A stretch of DNA of 34,318 nucleotides from an uncultured Erysipelotrichaceae bacterium (GCA_903789495.1 CAIFEQ010000005.1:1-34318); one strand, 5' to 3'; positions 7,841 through 15,961 are shown, numbered from the stretch's first letter. The notes: a model not told the origin generated them from the letters alone. A program made the numbers and translations.

Positions 7841-8740
7841 TCAGTCTTCGCTGCTGTCCTGTTTCTGCGCTTCGGTTTCGTTCGGATCGGGTTTGGGCTT
7901 GACCATGTTCATGAACCATTCGACCGTCTCCGGATCCTCATGGTTGAAGAACTGGCTCTCTTCGGAATCCAGGGAACGCAGGGTTGCCATTTCTCCCTCG
8001 CTGAGCTGGAAGTCAAAGACGTTGAAGTTTTCCTCCATGCGGTCGCGGTGCGTGCTCTTGGGAATGACGATGATGCCTTCCTGCAGCAGGAAGCGCAGAC
8101 CGATCTGGGCATTGGAACGGTTCTTATGCCGGCTGCCGAATTCCTTCAGCAGCGGGTCATTGAAGAAGTTGTTGCGGCCCTCCGCAAAGGGACCCCAGCT
8201 CTCCACGGCCACGTGGTATTTTTCGGCATACTTACGCAGCTCATTCTGCTGGTGATAGACATGCAGTTCCACCTGGTCCACCATCGGCGGAATCCTGGCA
8301 AAGGTGCACAGGTCAATCAGCCGGTCGGCATAGAAGTTGGAGACCCCGATGGCCTTCAGCTTGCCGGCCTCATAGGCCTCTTCCATGGCCCGCCAGGTGC
8401 CATACACATCGCCGAAGGGCTGATGGATGAGCATCAGATCCAGATAGGACAGGCCCAGCTTCTGCAGACTCTCATCGATGCTGGCTGCGGCCTTCTCATA
8501 GCCTGAACTGGTGATCCAGATCTTGGAGGTCACGAACAGTTCCTCACGCGGGATATTGCTTTCGGCAATGGCCCTGCCGACGCCCTCCTCGTTCTGATAG
8601 GCCTGGGCTGTATCAATGGAGCGGTAGCCGACTTCCAGGGCATCCCGCACACAGTGCTGGACTTCTGCCGGGGCAATCTGGTAGACACCATAGCCCAGCA
8701 TCGGCATTTCCACACCGTTAGACAGGGTTTTTGTTTCCAT
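7841..8740 (-). CDS. Aldo/keto reductase
   Basis: A 299-residue NADPH-dependent TIM-barrel reductase of the AKR5-like group that reduces aldehydes or ketones in the cytosol. The catalytic tetrad is present: Asp43, Tyr48 (in the DTAQAY segment), Lys73 (SKIW) and His106 (LIHQP). A NADPH-binding loop with IPKSTHRDRM lies near residue 240. The last 25 residues form a polar extension rich in Pro, Glu and Asp that is longer than in close relatives such as YvgN/2,5-diketo-D-gluconate reductases. It forms a monocistronic unit with its own promoter and terminator. The natural substrate cannot be inferred. Confidence 0.92.
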   Translation of the reverse strand: METKTLSNGVEMPMLGYGVYQIAPAEVQHCVRDALEVGYRSIDTAQAYQNEEGVGRAIAESNIPREELFVTSKIWITSSGYEKAAASIDESLQKLGLSYLDLMLIHQPFGDVYGTWRAMEEAYEAGKLKAIGVSNFYADRLIDLCTFARIPPMVDQVELHVYHQQNELRKYAEKYHVAVESWGPFAEGRNNFFNDPLLKEFGSRHKNRSNAQIGLRFLLQEGIIVIPKSTHRDRMEENFNVFDFQLSEGEMATLRSLDSEESQFFNHEDPETVEWFMNMVKPKPDPNETEAQKQDSSED

Positions 8741-8767
8741 AGGACTGATTAGCTCCTTTCTGTTTTC

Positions 8768-8797
8768 ATTTTAGTCTTTCTGCCCCGGCTCTCACAA
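8768..8797 (-). promoter_or_regulatory. Promoter of the aldo/keto reductase gene
   Basis: -35 TTGTGA (8792-8797) and -10 TAAAAT (8768-8773) on the minus strand with an 18-base spacer, upstream of an AAGGAG ribosome site. Confidence 0.6.
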
Positions 8798-8802
8798 TGC
8801 CG

Positions 8803-8826
8803 AAAAAAATCCGCCGCAGCGGATTT
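8803..8826 (-). terminator. Intrinsic terminator of the ssb gene
   Basis: Stem AAATCCGC/GCGGATTT (8807-8814 with 8819-8826), 4-nt loop, then a T run on the minus strand. Confidence 0.92.
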
Positions 8827-8833
8827 CCGGGTC

Positions 8834-9175
8834 TCAGAGTTCCCCGTTCAGGGCCTTCATGCGCTGGCTGAGGAAGGAGACCTTTTCGGCAACGACATTG
8901 CAGTTATAGAAACTGCGGCCGTTCTTCTCATTCACGGACGCCTGCAGACGGCCCTTGATGCCGATCAGGTCCCCCGGCCGGCAGACGGAGGCACACTCCT
9001 CCGCGATCCCCTTCCAGAGCGTGACCTGGAAAAGATCAGCGCTCAGGCTGCCATCCTCGTTGCGGAAGGGATGATCGGCCTCCACCAGCAGGGTGGCGAC
9101 GGTGTTGCCCTTGGACGTGGTGCGGATTTCCGGCGGTTCGACGACCTTGCCGACTAGAACGCAGGTATTGATCAT
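8834..9175 (-). CDS. ssb: Short single-stranded DNA-binding protein (SsbB-like)
   Basis: A 113-residue OB-fold SSB. Seen: INTCVLVGKV start strand, LLVEADHPF and ADLFQVTLWKGIAE core strands, and GDLIGIKGRLQ, all standard SSB blocks. It stops right after the OB fold and has no Gly/Gln-rich linker and no acidic DDIPF-type tip, the part that recruits DNA-repair partners in the main SSB. This makes it like the 113-residue SsbB of B. subtilis, which serves in competence; a role here in competence or as a secondary SSB is inference. The ATG at 9175 was chosen because AGGAGG lies just upstream; starting at 9193 would put that site inside the gene. It is not beside rpsF/rpsR, another sign it is a paralogue. 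Confidence 0.88.
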   Translation of the reverse strand: MINTCVLVGKVVEPPEIRTTSKGNTVATLLVEADHPFRNEDGSLSADLFQVTLWKGIAEECASVCRPGDLIGIKGRLQASVNEKNGRSFYNCNVVAEKVSFLSQRMKALNGEL

Positions 9176-9208
9176 GTTTCCTCCTAACATCAAATGCTGT
9201 GTAAGCCT

Positions 9209-9237
9209 ATTATCGGCTCCATCAGCAGGACTGCCAA
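9209..9237 (-). promoter_or_regulatory. Promoter of ssb
   Basis: -35 TTGGCA (9232-9237) and -10 GATAAT (9209-9214) on the minus strand with an ideal 17-base spacer. Confidence 0.7.
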
Positions 9238-9259
9238 ATCCCCTGCCGGAGCGTTATCA

Positions 9260-9298
9260 TGAAAAACCGGCCGGTTTCCATATGGGAACCAGACGGTT
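9260..9298 (-). terminator. Intrinsic terminator after the FeoB-associated Cys-rich gene
   Basis: A nested hairpin: AACCG/CGGTT outer stem and GGTTCCC/GGAAACC inner stem around an ATAT loop, followed on the minus strand by a short T run. Confidence 0.7.
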
Positions 9299-9325
9299 CT
9301 GAGAACAGCAGGCGGTTTTGCCTCT

Positions 9326-9520
9326 TCAGAGACTGTCCTGTCTCTGCCGGGCGATCTCGCGCCGGGCTTTCTGCAGGTCGCGGGTCCACTTGCAGGACGT
9401 CTGCCCGCAGCTGCTGCACACCCCCGAGCAGCCTTTGCCGCGATTGCGGTACAGGTAGCGCACATCCAGGATCAGCAGAACCCCGATGAGCACGATCAGC
9501 ACAAGACTCACAGCATTCAT
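9326..9520 (-). CDS. FeoB-associated Cys-rich membrane protein
   Basis: A 64-residue peptide with one N-terminal hydrophobic helix (about 4-20) and then a short Cys cluster, GCSGVCSSCGQTSCKW (about 30-45, four cysteines), followed by a basic amphipathic tail. This matches the FeoB-associated Cys-rich family, which normally lies next to the ferrous-iron transporter FeoB and is thought to help at the cytoplasmic face. No feoA or feoB is in the window. It has a Shine-Dalgarno (AAAGGAG), a promoter and a terminator of its own, supporting a real single gene between ftsK and ssb. Function beyond the family name is unknown. Confidence 0.85.
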   Translation of the reverse strand: MNAVSLVLIVLIGVLLILDVRYLYRNRGKGCSGVCSSCGQTSCKWTRDLQKARREIARQRQDSL

Positions 9521-9550
9521 CTCTCTCTGCCTCTCCTTTCTTCTGGCTGC

Positions 9551-9578
9551 ATTCTAGCACACATCCCGAAAACTGCAA
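9551..9578 (-). promoter_or_regulatory. Promoter of the FeoB-associated gene
   Basis: Minus strand: -35 TTGCAG (9573-9578), 16-base spacer, extended -10 TGC-TAGAAT (-10 at 9551-9556). Confidence 0.6.
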
Positions 9579-9599
9579 TTAGATTGCTCTAATATTTAT

Positions 9600-9631
9600 T
9601 TGAAAAATAAAATGAGGCATCTCTGCCTCAT
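9600..9631 (-). terminator. Intrinsic terminator of ftsK
   Basis: Perfect 8-bp stem ATGAGGCA/TGCCTCAT (9612-9619 with 9624-9631), 4-nt loop, then TTTATTTTT on the minus strand. The ftsK stop codon (9628-9630) is inside the stem. Confidence 0.93.
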
Positions 9632-12207
9632 GATTCGTCCTTGGCCTGATCCGGCTTGAGATAGACTTCCCGGGGCCGCGAGCCCTGGGCGGGGCCGATG
9701 ACCCCGTCCTGCTCGAGCTGATCGATCATCCGCGCGGCCCGGTTGTAGCCGATGCCGAACTTGCGCTGCAGCAGGCTGGTTGAAGCCTTCTGGGCCTGAA
9801 TGACAAAGTCCTTCACTTCTTCAAACAGCGGATCATCCGAGACACCGACCACACCGCCGTCGGCGGCATCTGCCTCATCCAGCCGGACAAAGGCATCGTC
9901 GTAGAACGGCCGCTGCTGTTCGGCACAGAAACCGGCAATCCGGGCCACCTCATCATCCGTGACATAGACGCCCTGGACCCGGATCGGCGTGGATTCGCCG
10001 ATCGGCTGGTACAGCATATCGCCATTGCCCAGCAGACGTTCCGCACCCGGATGTTCCAGAATGGTGCGGGAATCAATGCCCGAGGACACCGCAAAGGCAA
10101 TCCGGCTGGGGATGTTGGCCTTGATGACGCCGGTGATGACATCCACGGACGGCCGCTGGGTCGCCACGATCAGATGGATCCCGGCTGCCCGGGCCAGCTG
10201 GGTGAGTCTCTGAATGGATTCCTCGACCTCTTTGCCGGCCACGTTCATCAGGTCCGCCAGCTCATCGATGATGACCACGATGTAGGGCATCTTCTTCGGC
10301 TTCGGCCGGCCTTCCTCATCCGTCGGCGGCATGCTGTCGACCTTCTGGTTGAAGGTCTCCATGTTCCGCACCCCGGCATCCGCAAAAGCCTTGTAGCGGT
10401 CTTCCATGATTCTGACCATGACCTTCAGGGCATTGGCTGCCTGCTTGGAATCATTGATCAGCGGTCCGATCAGATGCGGGATGTACTTATAGGAGGTGAA
10501 CTCGACCTTCTTCGGGTCGATCAGCAGCAGTTTGACTTCCTCCGGCTTGGTGCGCAGCAGAAGCGTGGTGATGATCGAGTTGATGCATACCGACTTGCCG
10601 GAACCGGTTGCCCCGGCGATCAGCAGATGCGGCATCTTGTCCAGCCGGCAGGTAACCACCTTGCCGCTGATATCCTTGCCTAAGGCAATGACCAGCTTCT
10701 TGTCCTTCTCCGCCTCCGGTATCCGGGTGATGACTTCCTTCATCCGCACGGGCGTGACGGCGACATTGGGCACTTCGATGCCGACGGCGTTATAGCCGGG
10801 AATCGGGGCCTCGATCCGCACGTCTTTGACCGCCAGCTGCATCTTGATGTCATCCGCCAGATTGAGGATCCGGCTGACCTTGACGCTGGCATCCGGACGC
10901 ACCTCAAAGCGGGTGACCGCCGGACCGATGGAACGGCCGATCAGCTTGGCTTCAATGCCGAAATTGTGCAGCACATTGATGAGCAGAGCCCCCTTCTCGT
11001 CCGCGGCCTGCTCATTGACATGATCCGCCGGCCGGGGCGGGATGGGATCCAGCAGGGAGACCTTGGGCAGCCGGTAAGGTTTATTGGGATGCACCGGTGC
11101 CTGGCTGGGAGCCGGTTCCGCCTTTCTGACTTTTGCCGTTCCGGTTTCGACTTCCGCCGTCTTCTGCGGAACCGCTGCACCGGGTACCGTGACCGGCTGG
11201 ACATTGTCCAGCGTGGTATCTTCGTATGCCTCGTCCACTTCTTCCCGTTCATGCTGTTCGGTGGAGACAATCGCACTGCGGTCCACCAGATCGGCGACAT
11301 TGATGAAGATGGACGAAGTCTGCGTACCGGCAGGCTGGGCCGAAGCGGCTGCCTCGGCAGCGCCGAAGGGCTTTTCGGTCGGAATGCTCCAGCCCTCGCC
11401 CTGTTCCTCCTGTACCGGCTGGCTCGGCACCGCCGGTTCGGGTTCCGGCTCCGGTTCGGGTTCGGGATCCGGTGTCAGGACCGGCATGGAGGCGTTCACG
11501 CTCTTCTCTTCCGGCTCCTCGGTGCTGAACAGCTGCACCTGCTCCGGTGCCTTTCCGGCCGGTTCATTTTCCGGCTGGTGAGTGGCAAAGAAGCCGGCCA
11601 GGGTATGGCCGAACTGCTTGTAGACACTGAGATTGACCAGCAGGATCATGGCAATCACAAACAGCACCACGATGACCACGATCGTGCCGGTATAGTCCAC
11701 GGCCAGCGTACTAGCAGACAGCAGCAGGGCGCCGAGCAGACCGCCGCCGACATTGACGGGCGGATCCGCGGAGAAGTAGATGCTCAGGTCTTCCACATAG
11801 CTGAAGAGGATGTCAAAGCCCTTCAGGGTATGGTCGGTATCCAGGTAGGAAAACAGCAGCAGGAGCGCGACCCACAGGCAGACGATGGCGGAAGGATTCG
11901 GCTTTGCCTGGTTGCCGCTGCGGCGGTTGATGATCGTGATCAGGATCTGGATCGCCGCCAGGATCAGCAGCAGGAAGTAGAAACGGCCGAACACAAAACG
12001 CTCAACATTGTTGAGCACTTCGCCGACCACGCCCCAGCGCATGTAGCCGATGATGACCAGCGCACAGAGAATCAAGATCGTGACAATCTGGCGCCGTTCC
12101 TCCTCCATCTCCTGGGCGCGGCGTTCTTCTTCCAGTTCCTGTTTGGTTTTTCTGCCCCGGCGTCTGGTGGTGCCGGTTTTTCTGCTGTTGGTTTTCTTCT
12201 TGCTCAC
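9628..12207 (-). CDS. ftsK: DNA translocase FtsK/SpoIIIE
   Basis: An 859-residue septal DNA pump that clears chromosomes from the division site. Seen: basic N-terminus, four to five hydrophobic helices between about 45 and 200, a long Pro/Glu-rich linker (about 210-390) including a run of Pro-Glu repeats, the alpha/beta motor with Walker A GATGSGKS (532-539) and Walker B VVIIDELADLM, and the winged-helix gamma domain that reads KOPS/SRS sites (about 795-850). It starts with GTG at 12207 behind AAGGAATAAA, 8 bases after the RNase J2 stop, so the two are cotranscribed as in B. subtilis. No sporulation genes are in the window, so a vegetative FtsK role is more likely than SpoIIIE. Confidence 0.96.
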   Translation of the reverse strand: MSKKKTNSRKTGTTRRRGRKTKQELEEERRAQEMEEERRQIVTILILCALVIIGYMRWGVVGEVLNNVERFVFGRFYFLLLILAAIQILITIINRRSGNQAKPNPSAIVCLWVALLLLFSYLDTDHTLKGFDILFSYVEDLSIYFSADPPVNVGGGLLGALLLSASTLAVDYTGTIVVIVVLFVIAMILLVNLSVYKQFGHTLAGFFATHQPENEPAGKAPEQVQLFSTEEPEEKSVNASMPVLTPDPEPEPEPEPEPAVPSQPVQEEQGEGWSIPTEKPFGAAEAAASAQPAGTQTSSIFINVADLVDRSAIVSTEQHEREEVDEAYEDTTLDNVQPVTVPGAAVPQKTAEVETGTAKVRKAEPAPSQAPVHPNKPYRLPKVSLLDPIPPRPADHVNEQAADEKGALLINVLHNFGIEAKLIGRSIGPAVTRFEVRPDASVKVSRILNLADDIKMQLAVKDVRIEAPIPGYNAVGIEVPNVAVTPVRMKEVITRIPEAEKDKKLVIALGKDISGKVVTCRLDKMPHLLIAGATGSGKSVCINSIITTLLLRTKPEEVKLLLIDPKKVEFTSYKYIPHLIGPLINDSKQAANALKVMVRIMEDRYKAFADAGVRNMETFNQKVDSMPPTDEEGRPKPKKMPYIVVIIDELADLMNVAGKEVEESIQRLTQLARAAGIHLIVATQRPSVDVITGVIKANIPSRIAFAVSSGIDSRTILEHPGAERLLGNGDMLYQPIGESTPIRVQGVYVTDDEVARIAGFCAEQQRPFYDDAFVRLDEADAADGGVVGVSDDPLFEEVKDFVIQAQKASTSLLQRKFGIGYNRAARMIDQLEQDGVIGPAQGSRPREVYLKPDQAKDES
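11434..11472 (-). repeat. Pro-Glu codon repeat in the FtsK linker
   Basis: Thirteen codons of alternating Pro and acidic residues (PEPEPEPEPEPDP) made of near-identical 6-base units. This is a low-complexity linker likely to vary in repeat number between strains. Confidence 0.85.
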
Positions 12208-12215
12208 TTTATTCC

Positions 12216-13883
12216 TTATCTTCCATCCGAATTGATCTCAATGATGGCCGGCAGGATCATGGGTTTCTTGCCGGTTTCCTTCATGACATAGCGGGCGATG
12301 CGCTCTCTGGCCTCGGCCCGGCAGTTCATGTTGTCGTAGCGGCGTTCCTTGACGGCTTCGGTGATGGTCCGTTCCATGATGTTGCCGATTTCCTTGACGA
12401 TGTAGTCCGCATCCTTCAGGTAGATGACGCCGCGGCTCTGCACATCCGGACCGCCGATGACTTCCTTGGTGGTGTGATTGACCACGATGCCGACAATGAT
12501 GGCCCCGTCCGTACCCAGCACTTCCCGGTCCTTCAGGACCATGCCCTGGGCATCCAGGTTATCCTTGCCGGAGACCATGACATCTTCGATGTCCAGCATC
12601 TTGATCTCCTTGTTCAGGGTGCCATCGTCAAACTCGGCGATCTGGCCGTTGTCCAGCACCAGGATATTGGCTGCCGGCATTCCCATGCCCAGAGCGATAT
12701 TGGCATTGTAGATGAGCATCCGGTACTCGCCCTTGACCGGGATGTAGTACTTCGGCTTGCTCAGATAGATCATCATCTTCAGATCTTCGATGCTGGCATG
12801 CATGGAGAAGGTGCGCTTGGCATCAATCGCAAAGACATGCGAGGTTTCCTTGTACAGGTCATCCTCCATGGCACTGGCACTGCGTTCCGTGCCCGGCACG
12901 GCAGGCGAAGCGATGATGACGGTATCCGTGGGACGCAGCTGGATGTTCTCATCTTCGCGGGTGGCGATGCGGTGGACCTTGCGGAAGACCGTGGAACCGT
13001 TGCCGGCGATGATGAGAATCACATTGTCCAGCTCATTGTCAAAGTTCTGCGGGGCAATCTCCAGGCCGGCCGGAATCCGGTAATAGCCCAGTTCGGCCAT
13101 GTCCTTCATCAGGGCCCGCAGCTCTTCATCATAGATGACCACCTTGCGGTTGAAGCGGTTGGCCAGCTCGATGATCTCGATGATCCGGTAGAGGTTCTGG
13201 CTGTAGGCCGTCACCACGACCCGGCCCGGCGCATCTTCGATGACCGGTTCGATCTGCCGCGTGATGCGGTGGTTCGGGGCACTGTGCCCTTCCCGGGTAG
13301 CACCGACCGACTCGGTCATCAGGGCCAGCACGCCGGCATTGCCCAGATCCGTGATCGTATTCATGTCGAAGCGGAAGCCTTCGTTGCGCGTATCGTAGTC
13401 GACGATGAACTCACTGGTATAGACCACATAGCCGTCGTCCGTCCGGATCGCCACGCCAAACCCGTCCGCAATGGACTGGGTGGTGCCGAAGGTACGGATC
13501 TCGGTCTTGCCGATATGGAGCGTGCCCGAGCGCTTGATGCGGTGGATCTCCAGGTCCTTCAGCCCCGCGGCCCTGGCCTTGCGCTCCAGCAGCCGGGCGG
13601 TCAGCGGCGCGGTGTATACCGGCACCCTGATCTCCTTGAGCAGCTGCGTCATGGCCCCCATGACATCGTCATGGCCATGGGTCAGAAACAGCCCTCTGAT
13701 CCGGTCCTTGTTTTCCTTCAGATAGGAAAAATCAGGGATGATCATTTCAATGCCCAGCTGTTCGTTGCTGGGATATTTCATGCCGCAGTCAATGATGAAG
13801 ATCTCATCATTGTTCTCGACCACATACATATTCTTGCCGTCCTCGGACAGACCGCCGAGGGCAAAAAACCGGACTTTGCTCAT
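12216..13883 (-). CDS. rnjB: RNase J2-type metallo-beta-lactamase/beta-CASP protein with degenerate active site
   Basis: A 555-residue beta-lactamase/beta-CASP RNase J family protein. The fold is clear: IIDCGMKYP near 30, LTHGH at 67-71, a GEYRML block at 385-390, and the C-terminal RNase J domain with SRGVIYLKD. However, metal ligands of RNase J1 are replaced: HxHxDH reads His69-Gly-His71-Asp-Asp-Val74, the HSIPD histidine is Gln136, TGDF reads TSEF (157-158), and the PIHGEYR histidine is Lys384. This pattern is like RNase J2, the weak or inactive partner of RNase J1 in Firmicutes, and adjacency to ftsK matches B. subtilis rnjB-spoIIIE. The ATG at 13883 follows GGAGG; an upstream extension to 13985 lacks support. 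It has a consensus -10 promoter. No RNase J1 gene is in the window. Confidence 0.88.
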   Translation of the reverse strand: MSKVRFFALGGLSEDGKNMYVVENNDEIFIIDCGMKYPSNEQLGIEMIIPDFSYLKENKDRIRGLFLTHGHDDVMGAMTQLLKEIRVPVYTAPLTARLLERKARAAGLKDLEIHRIKRSGTLHIGKTEIRTFGTTQSIADGFGVAIRTDDGYVVYTSEFIVDYDTRNEGFRFDMNTITDLGNAGVLALMTESVGATREGHSAPNHRITRQIEPVIEDAPGRVVVTAYSQNLYRIIEIIELANRFNRKVVIYDEELRALMKDMAELGYYRIPAGLEIAPQNFDNELDNVILIIAGNGSTVFRKVHRIATREDENIQLRPTDTVIIASPAVPGTERSASAMEDDLYKETSHVFAIDAKRTFSMHASIEDLKMMIYLSKPKYYIPVKGEYRMLIYNANIALGMGMPAANILVLDNGQIAEFDDGTLNKEIKMLDIEDVMVSGKDNLDAQGMVLKDREVLGTDGAIIVGIVVNHTTKEVIGGPDVQSRGVIYLKDADYIVKEIGNIMERTITEAVKERRYDNMNCRAEARERIARYVMKETGKKPMILPAIIEINSDGR

Positions 13884-13919
13884 GATGTTCCTCCAGACTG
13901 TCAGAATTCTGTCGTCGTT

Positions 13920-13948
13920 ATTATACGCTGAAACCCTCTGCCGGACAA
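13920..13948 (-). promoter_or_regulatory. Promoter of the rnjB-ftsK operon
   Basis: Minus strand: -35 TTGTCC (13943-13948), 17-base spacer, perfect -10 TATAAT (13920-13925). Confidence 0.75.
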
Positions 13949-13986
13949 CCGAGCCGCCTGTTTCCCGGCAGCCGGAAAACCGCATG

Positions 13987-14021
13987 AAAAGGCGCTGTCC
14001 GGCAGACCGGCAGCACCTTTT
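13987..14021 (-). terminator. Intrinsic terminator of ridA
   Basis: A long imperfect hairpin (AAAAGGTGCTGCCGG paired to CCGGACAGCGCCTTTT with one mismatch and a bulge) ends in TTTTC on the minus strand, 20 bases past the ridA stop. Confidence 0.75.
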
Positions 14022-14040
14022 ACAGGAACTTTGCGGGATC

Positions 14041-14394
14041 TTACTTGACGGCCGCGATCAGGCAGATTTCCACCCGGTACTTCGGGGAAACCAGCCGGCC
14101 TTCGAAGCAGATGCGGCAGGGCTCATGTCCCTTGACCACCCAGGCATCCCAGACCTCATTGAGTTCGCCGACAGTGCTGATATCCGGCAGAACGACCTGG
14201 GCAGCCAGAATGTGCTCCTTGTCAGAACCATTCTCGGCCAGGATGCGGTCCATCGTGGCCAGCAGTTCCTTGGCCTGGGTCTTGACATCGGCATACGGCG
14301 TATCGCCGGTAATCCCGGAAACGTAAACGATGCCATCCTTGACTACAGCTTCGGAAAAACGGCCGTTGCCGTTCTTGCGGACAATCTCACTCAT
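14041..14394 (-). CDS. RidA/YjgF family protein
   Basis: A 117-residue member of the Rid family, trimers of which hydrolyse reactive enamine/imine intermediates released by PLP enzymes. The fold markers are VYVSGITG (23-30), the TMDRILAENG helix and a C-terminal RVEICLIA strand. Arg94 in PCRICFEG aligns with the Arg that defines deaminase-active RidA, so the enzyme may be active. It is more divergent than canonical RidA (for example lacking the usual GQ at the end of the SGQ motif), so it could belong to a Rid1-7 subfamily. It lies 32 bases after miaB, with AAGGAG upstream, so cotranscription with miaB is likely. Confidence 0.9.
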   Translation of the reverse strand: MSEIVRKNGNGRFSEAVVKDGIVYVSGITGDTPYADVKTQAKELLATMDRILAENGSDKEHILAAQVVLPDISTVGELNEVWDAWVVKGHEPCRICFEGRLVSPKYRVEICLIAAVK

Positions 14395-14426
14395 GTTTTC
14401 TTCTCTCCTTTTCAGTGCTGTGCACC

Positions 14427-15878
14427 TTATTCATTATACTCAATTTCCCCGCTGACGGCCGTACCGTCCAGGGAGAAACTGTGCGCCCGGTCAATGCGCA
14501 CCGCCAGCAGCTGGCCGGGTTCCGCCTTTTCGGCACGGAAATTGACCAGCTTGTTATGGCGGCTGTAGCCGGCATAGACGGCCGGGTTCTTCTTGGAGGG
14601 ACCGTCGCAGAGGACTTCCACGATCTTCCCTTCCCAGGCCTTGTTGTGGGCCAGGCCGTGGTCGGCAACCTTCTGGTTCAGCAGATTCAGCCGTTCCTTC
14701 TTCACGTCCTCCGGCACCGCGTCGGTCATGCGGGCAGCGGGCGTGCCCGGACGGGGACTGTAGGCAAAGGTATAGGCCATGTCAAACGAGCAGGCATCCA
14801 CCAGATCCAGGGTTTCCTGGAACTGGGCATCGGTCTCGCCCGGAAAGCCGACGATCAGGTCCGTGGTCAGGGCCAGATCGGGAATGCGTTCCTTCATGCC
14901 CTGGACCAGCTCGCGGTACTGACCGGCGGTGTAGCCCCGGTTCATCCGTTTCAGCACGGCATCCGAACCGCTCTGCACCGGCAGGTGCAGGGCATTCATG
15001 ATGTTGGGACGGTCCCGCATGGCCTCGATCGAGCTGACCGTATAGTCGCGGGGATGCGAGGAGTAGAAGCGGATGCGGGGAATGCCGGTATCCGCACAGG
15101 CCTCCAGCAGCTGCGTAAAGCCATCCTGCAGGCCCAGGTCGCGGCCGTAGGCATTGACATTCTGGCCCAGCAGGGTGACTTCCTGCACCCCGTCCTTCTG
15201 CAGGGCCTGCACCTCCTCGATGATGTAGGACAGCGGCCGGCTGAGCTGTCTGCCGCGGGTATAGGGCACGATGCAGTAGGTGCAGAACTTGTCGCAGCCG
15301 AGCATGATGTGCACGAATGCCTTGTGGGCAAAGGTGCGGTGCACAGGCATCTCTTCGACCAGACTGGACTGCTCATTCTCGACTTCCACAACCCGTTCTC
15401 CCTTTAAAGCCTGCTGGAGCAGAGCGGGAAAGCGGTGGATGTTATGGGTGCCGAAGATCAGATCCACCTGCGGGTACTTCTTCAGCAGGTTTTCCACCAC
15501 GCCGGGTTCCTGGGCCATACAGCCGCACAGGGCAATGATCCGGTCCGGATGCTGCTCCTTGAGCCGCCGCAGCTGACCGATCTCACCCAGCACGTGTTCT
15601 TCCGCCGCCTGGCGGATGGCACAGGTATTGAACAGCAGCACATCGGCCTCGGTCTGGTCTGAGGTACGCACAAAGCCCATCTGTTCCAGCATGCCGGCCA
15701 TGGTTTCGCCGTCCCGGACATTGGCCTGACAGCCATAGGTCCGCAGATAGTAGCGCCGGCCCGCCCCGAGCTGTTTCTGCTCTTCGCTGATGGCATAGGC
15801 ACGCACGCCGACGGGCCCGTTCCGGCGGTGCCCCTCTGCCTGCTGATCCGGCAGGCGGTATGTTCTGGTATCGTTCAT
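14427..15878 (-). CDS. miaB: tRNA-2-methylthio-N6-dimethylallyladenosine synthase MiaB
   Basis: A 483-residue radical-SAM methylthiotransferase that adds the 2-methylthio group to i6A37 in tRNAs reading UNN codons. Seen: N-terminal UPF0004 domain with cluster ligands Cys50 (YGCQAN), Cys86 (NTCAIR) and Cys120 (CGCMAQ); radical SAM triad Cys195-x3-Cys199-x2-Cys202; GFPGET SAM region; and a C-terminal TRAM domain (about 420-483). A 35-residue N-terminal extension before the UPF0004 domain is normal in Firmicutes MiaB. The start at 15878 follows AGGAGAAGAAC; the open frame upstream to 16112 runs through the ferredoxin gene and is not coding. It has its own extended -10 promoter after the ferredoxin terminator. 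Confidence 0.95.
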   Translation of the reverse strand: MNDTRTYRLPDQQAEGHRRNGPVGVRAYAISEEQKQLGAGRRYYLRTYGCQANVRDGETMAGMLEQMGFVRTSDQTEADVLLFNTCAIRQAAEEHVLGEIGQLRRLKEQHPDRIIALCGCMAQEPGVVENLLKKYPQVDLIFGTHNIHRFPALLQQALKGERVVEVENEQSSLVEEMPVHRTFAHKAFVHIMLGCDKFCTYCIVPYTRGRQLSRPLSYIIEEVQALQKDGVQEVTLLGQNVNAYGRDLGLQDGFTQLLEACADTGIPRIRFYSSHPRDYTVSSIEAMRDRPNIMNALHLPVQSGSDAVLKRMNRGYTAGQYRELVQGMKERIPDLALTTDLIVGFPGETDAQFQETLDLVDACSFDMAYTFAYSPRPGTPAARMTDAVPEDVKKERLNLLNQKVADHGLAHNKAWEGKIVEVLCDGPSKKNPAVYAGYSRHNKLVNFRAEKAEPGQLLAVRIDRAHSFSLDGTAVSGEIEYNE

Positions 15879-15900
15879 GTTCTTCTCCTGAAGCCTGTTC

Positions 15901-15909
15901 ATTATAGCA
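15901..15909 (-). promoter_or_regulatory. Extended -10 promoter of miaB
   Basis: Minus strand reads TGCTATAAT, a perfect extended -10, 22 bases before the ATG, giving a very short leader. The -35 falls in the preceding terminator and is poor. Confidence 0.65.
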
Positions 15910-15911
15910 TT

Positions 15912-15941
15912 GAAAAAGAACCGGTCCGCAAACCGGTTCTT
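15912..15941 (-). terminator. Intrinsic terminator of the ferredoxin gene
   Basis: Perfect 9-bp stem AAGAACCGG/CCGGTTCTT (15916-15924 with 15933-15941), 8-nt loop, then TTTC on the minus strand. Confidence 0.9.
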
Positions 15942-15961
15942 CTTCTCCTGTCTGAGTGAAA

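Noticed and set aside
12216-13883. Calling the RNase J gene rnjA (catalytic J1)
   Set aside because: Essential metal ligands are replaced, and the ftsK adjacency fits rnjB.
12474-13931. 485-codon open frame opposite the RNase J2 gene
   Set aside because: Same antisense shadow pattern; the minus-strand gene has domain motifs, ribosome site and promoter.
14439-14450. TATAAT at the end of miaB as a ridA promoter
   Set aside because: The bases are the miaB codons Tyr-Asn followed by Glu and the stop; there is no TGN extension or good -35 at 16-18 bases, so coding coincidence is more likely.
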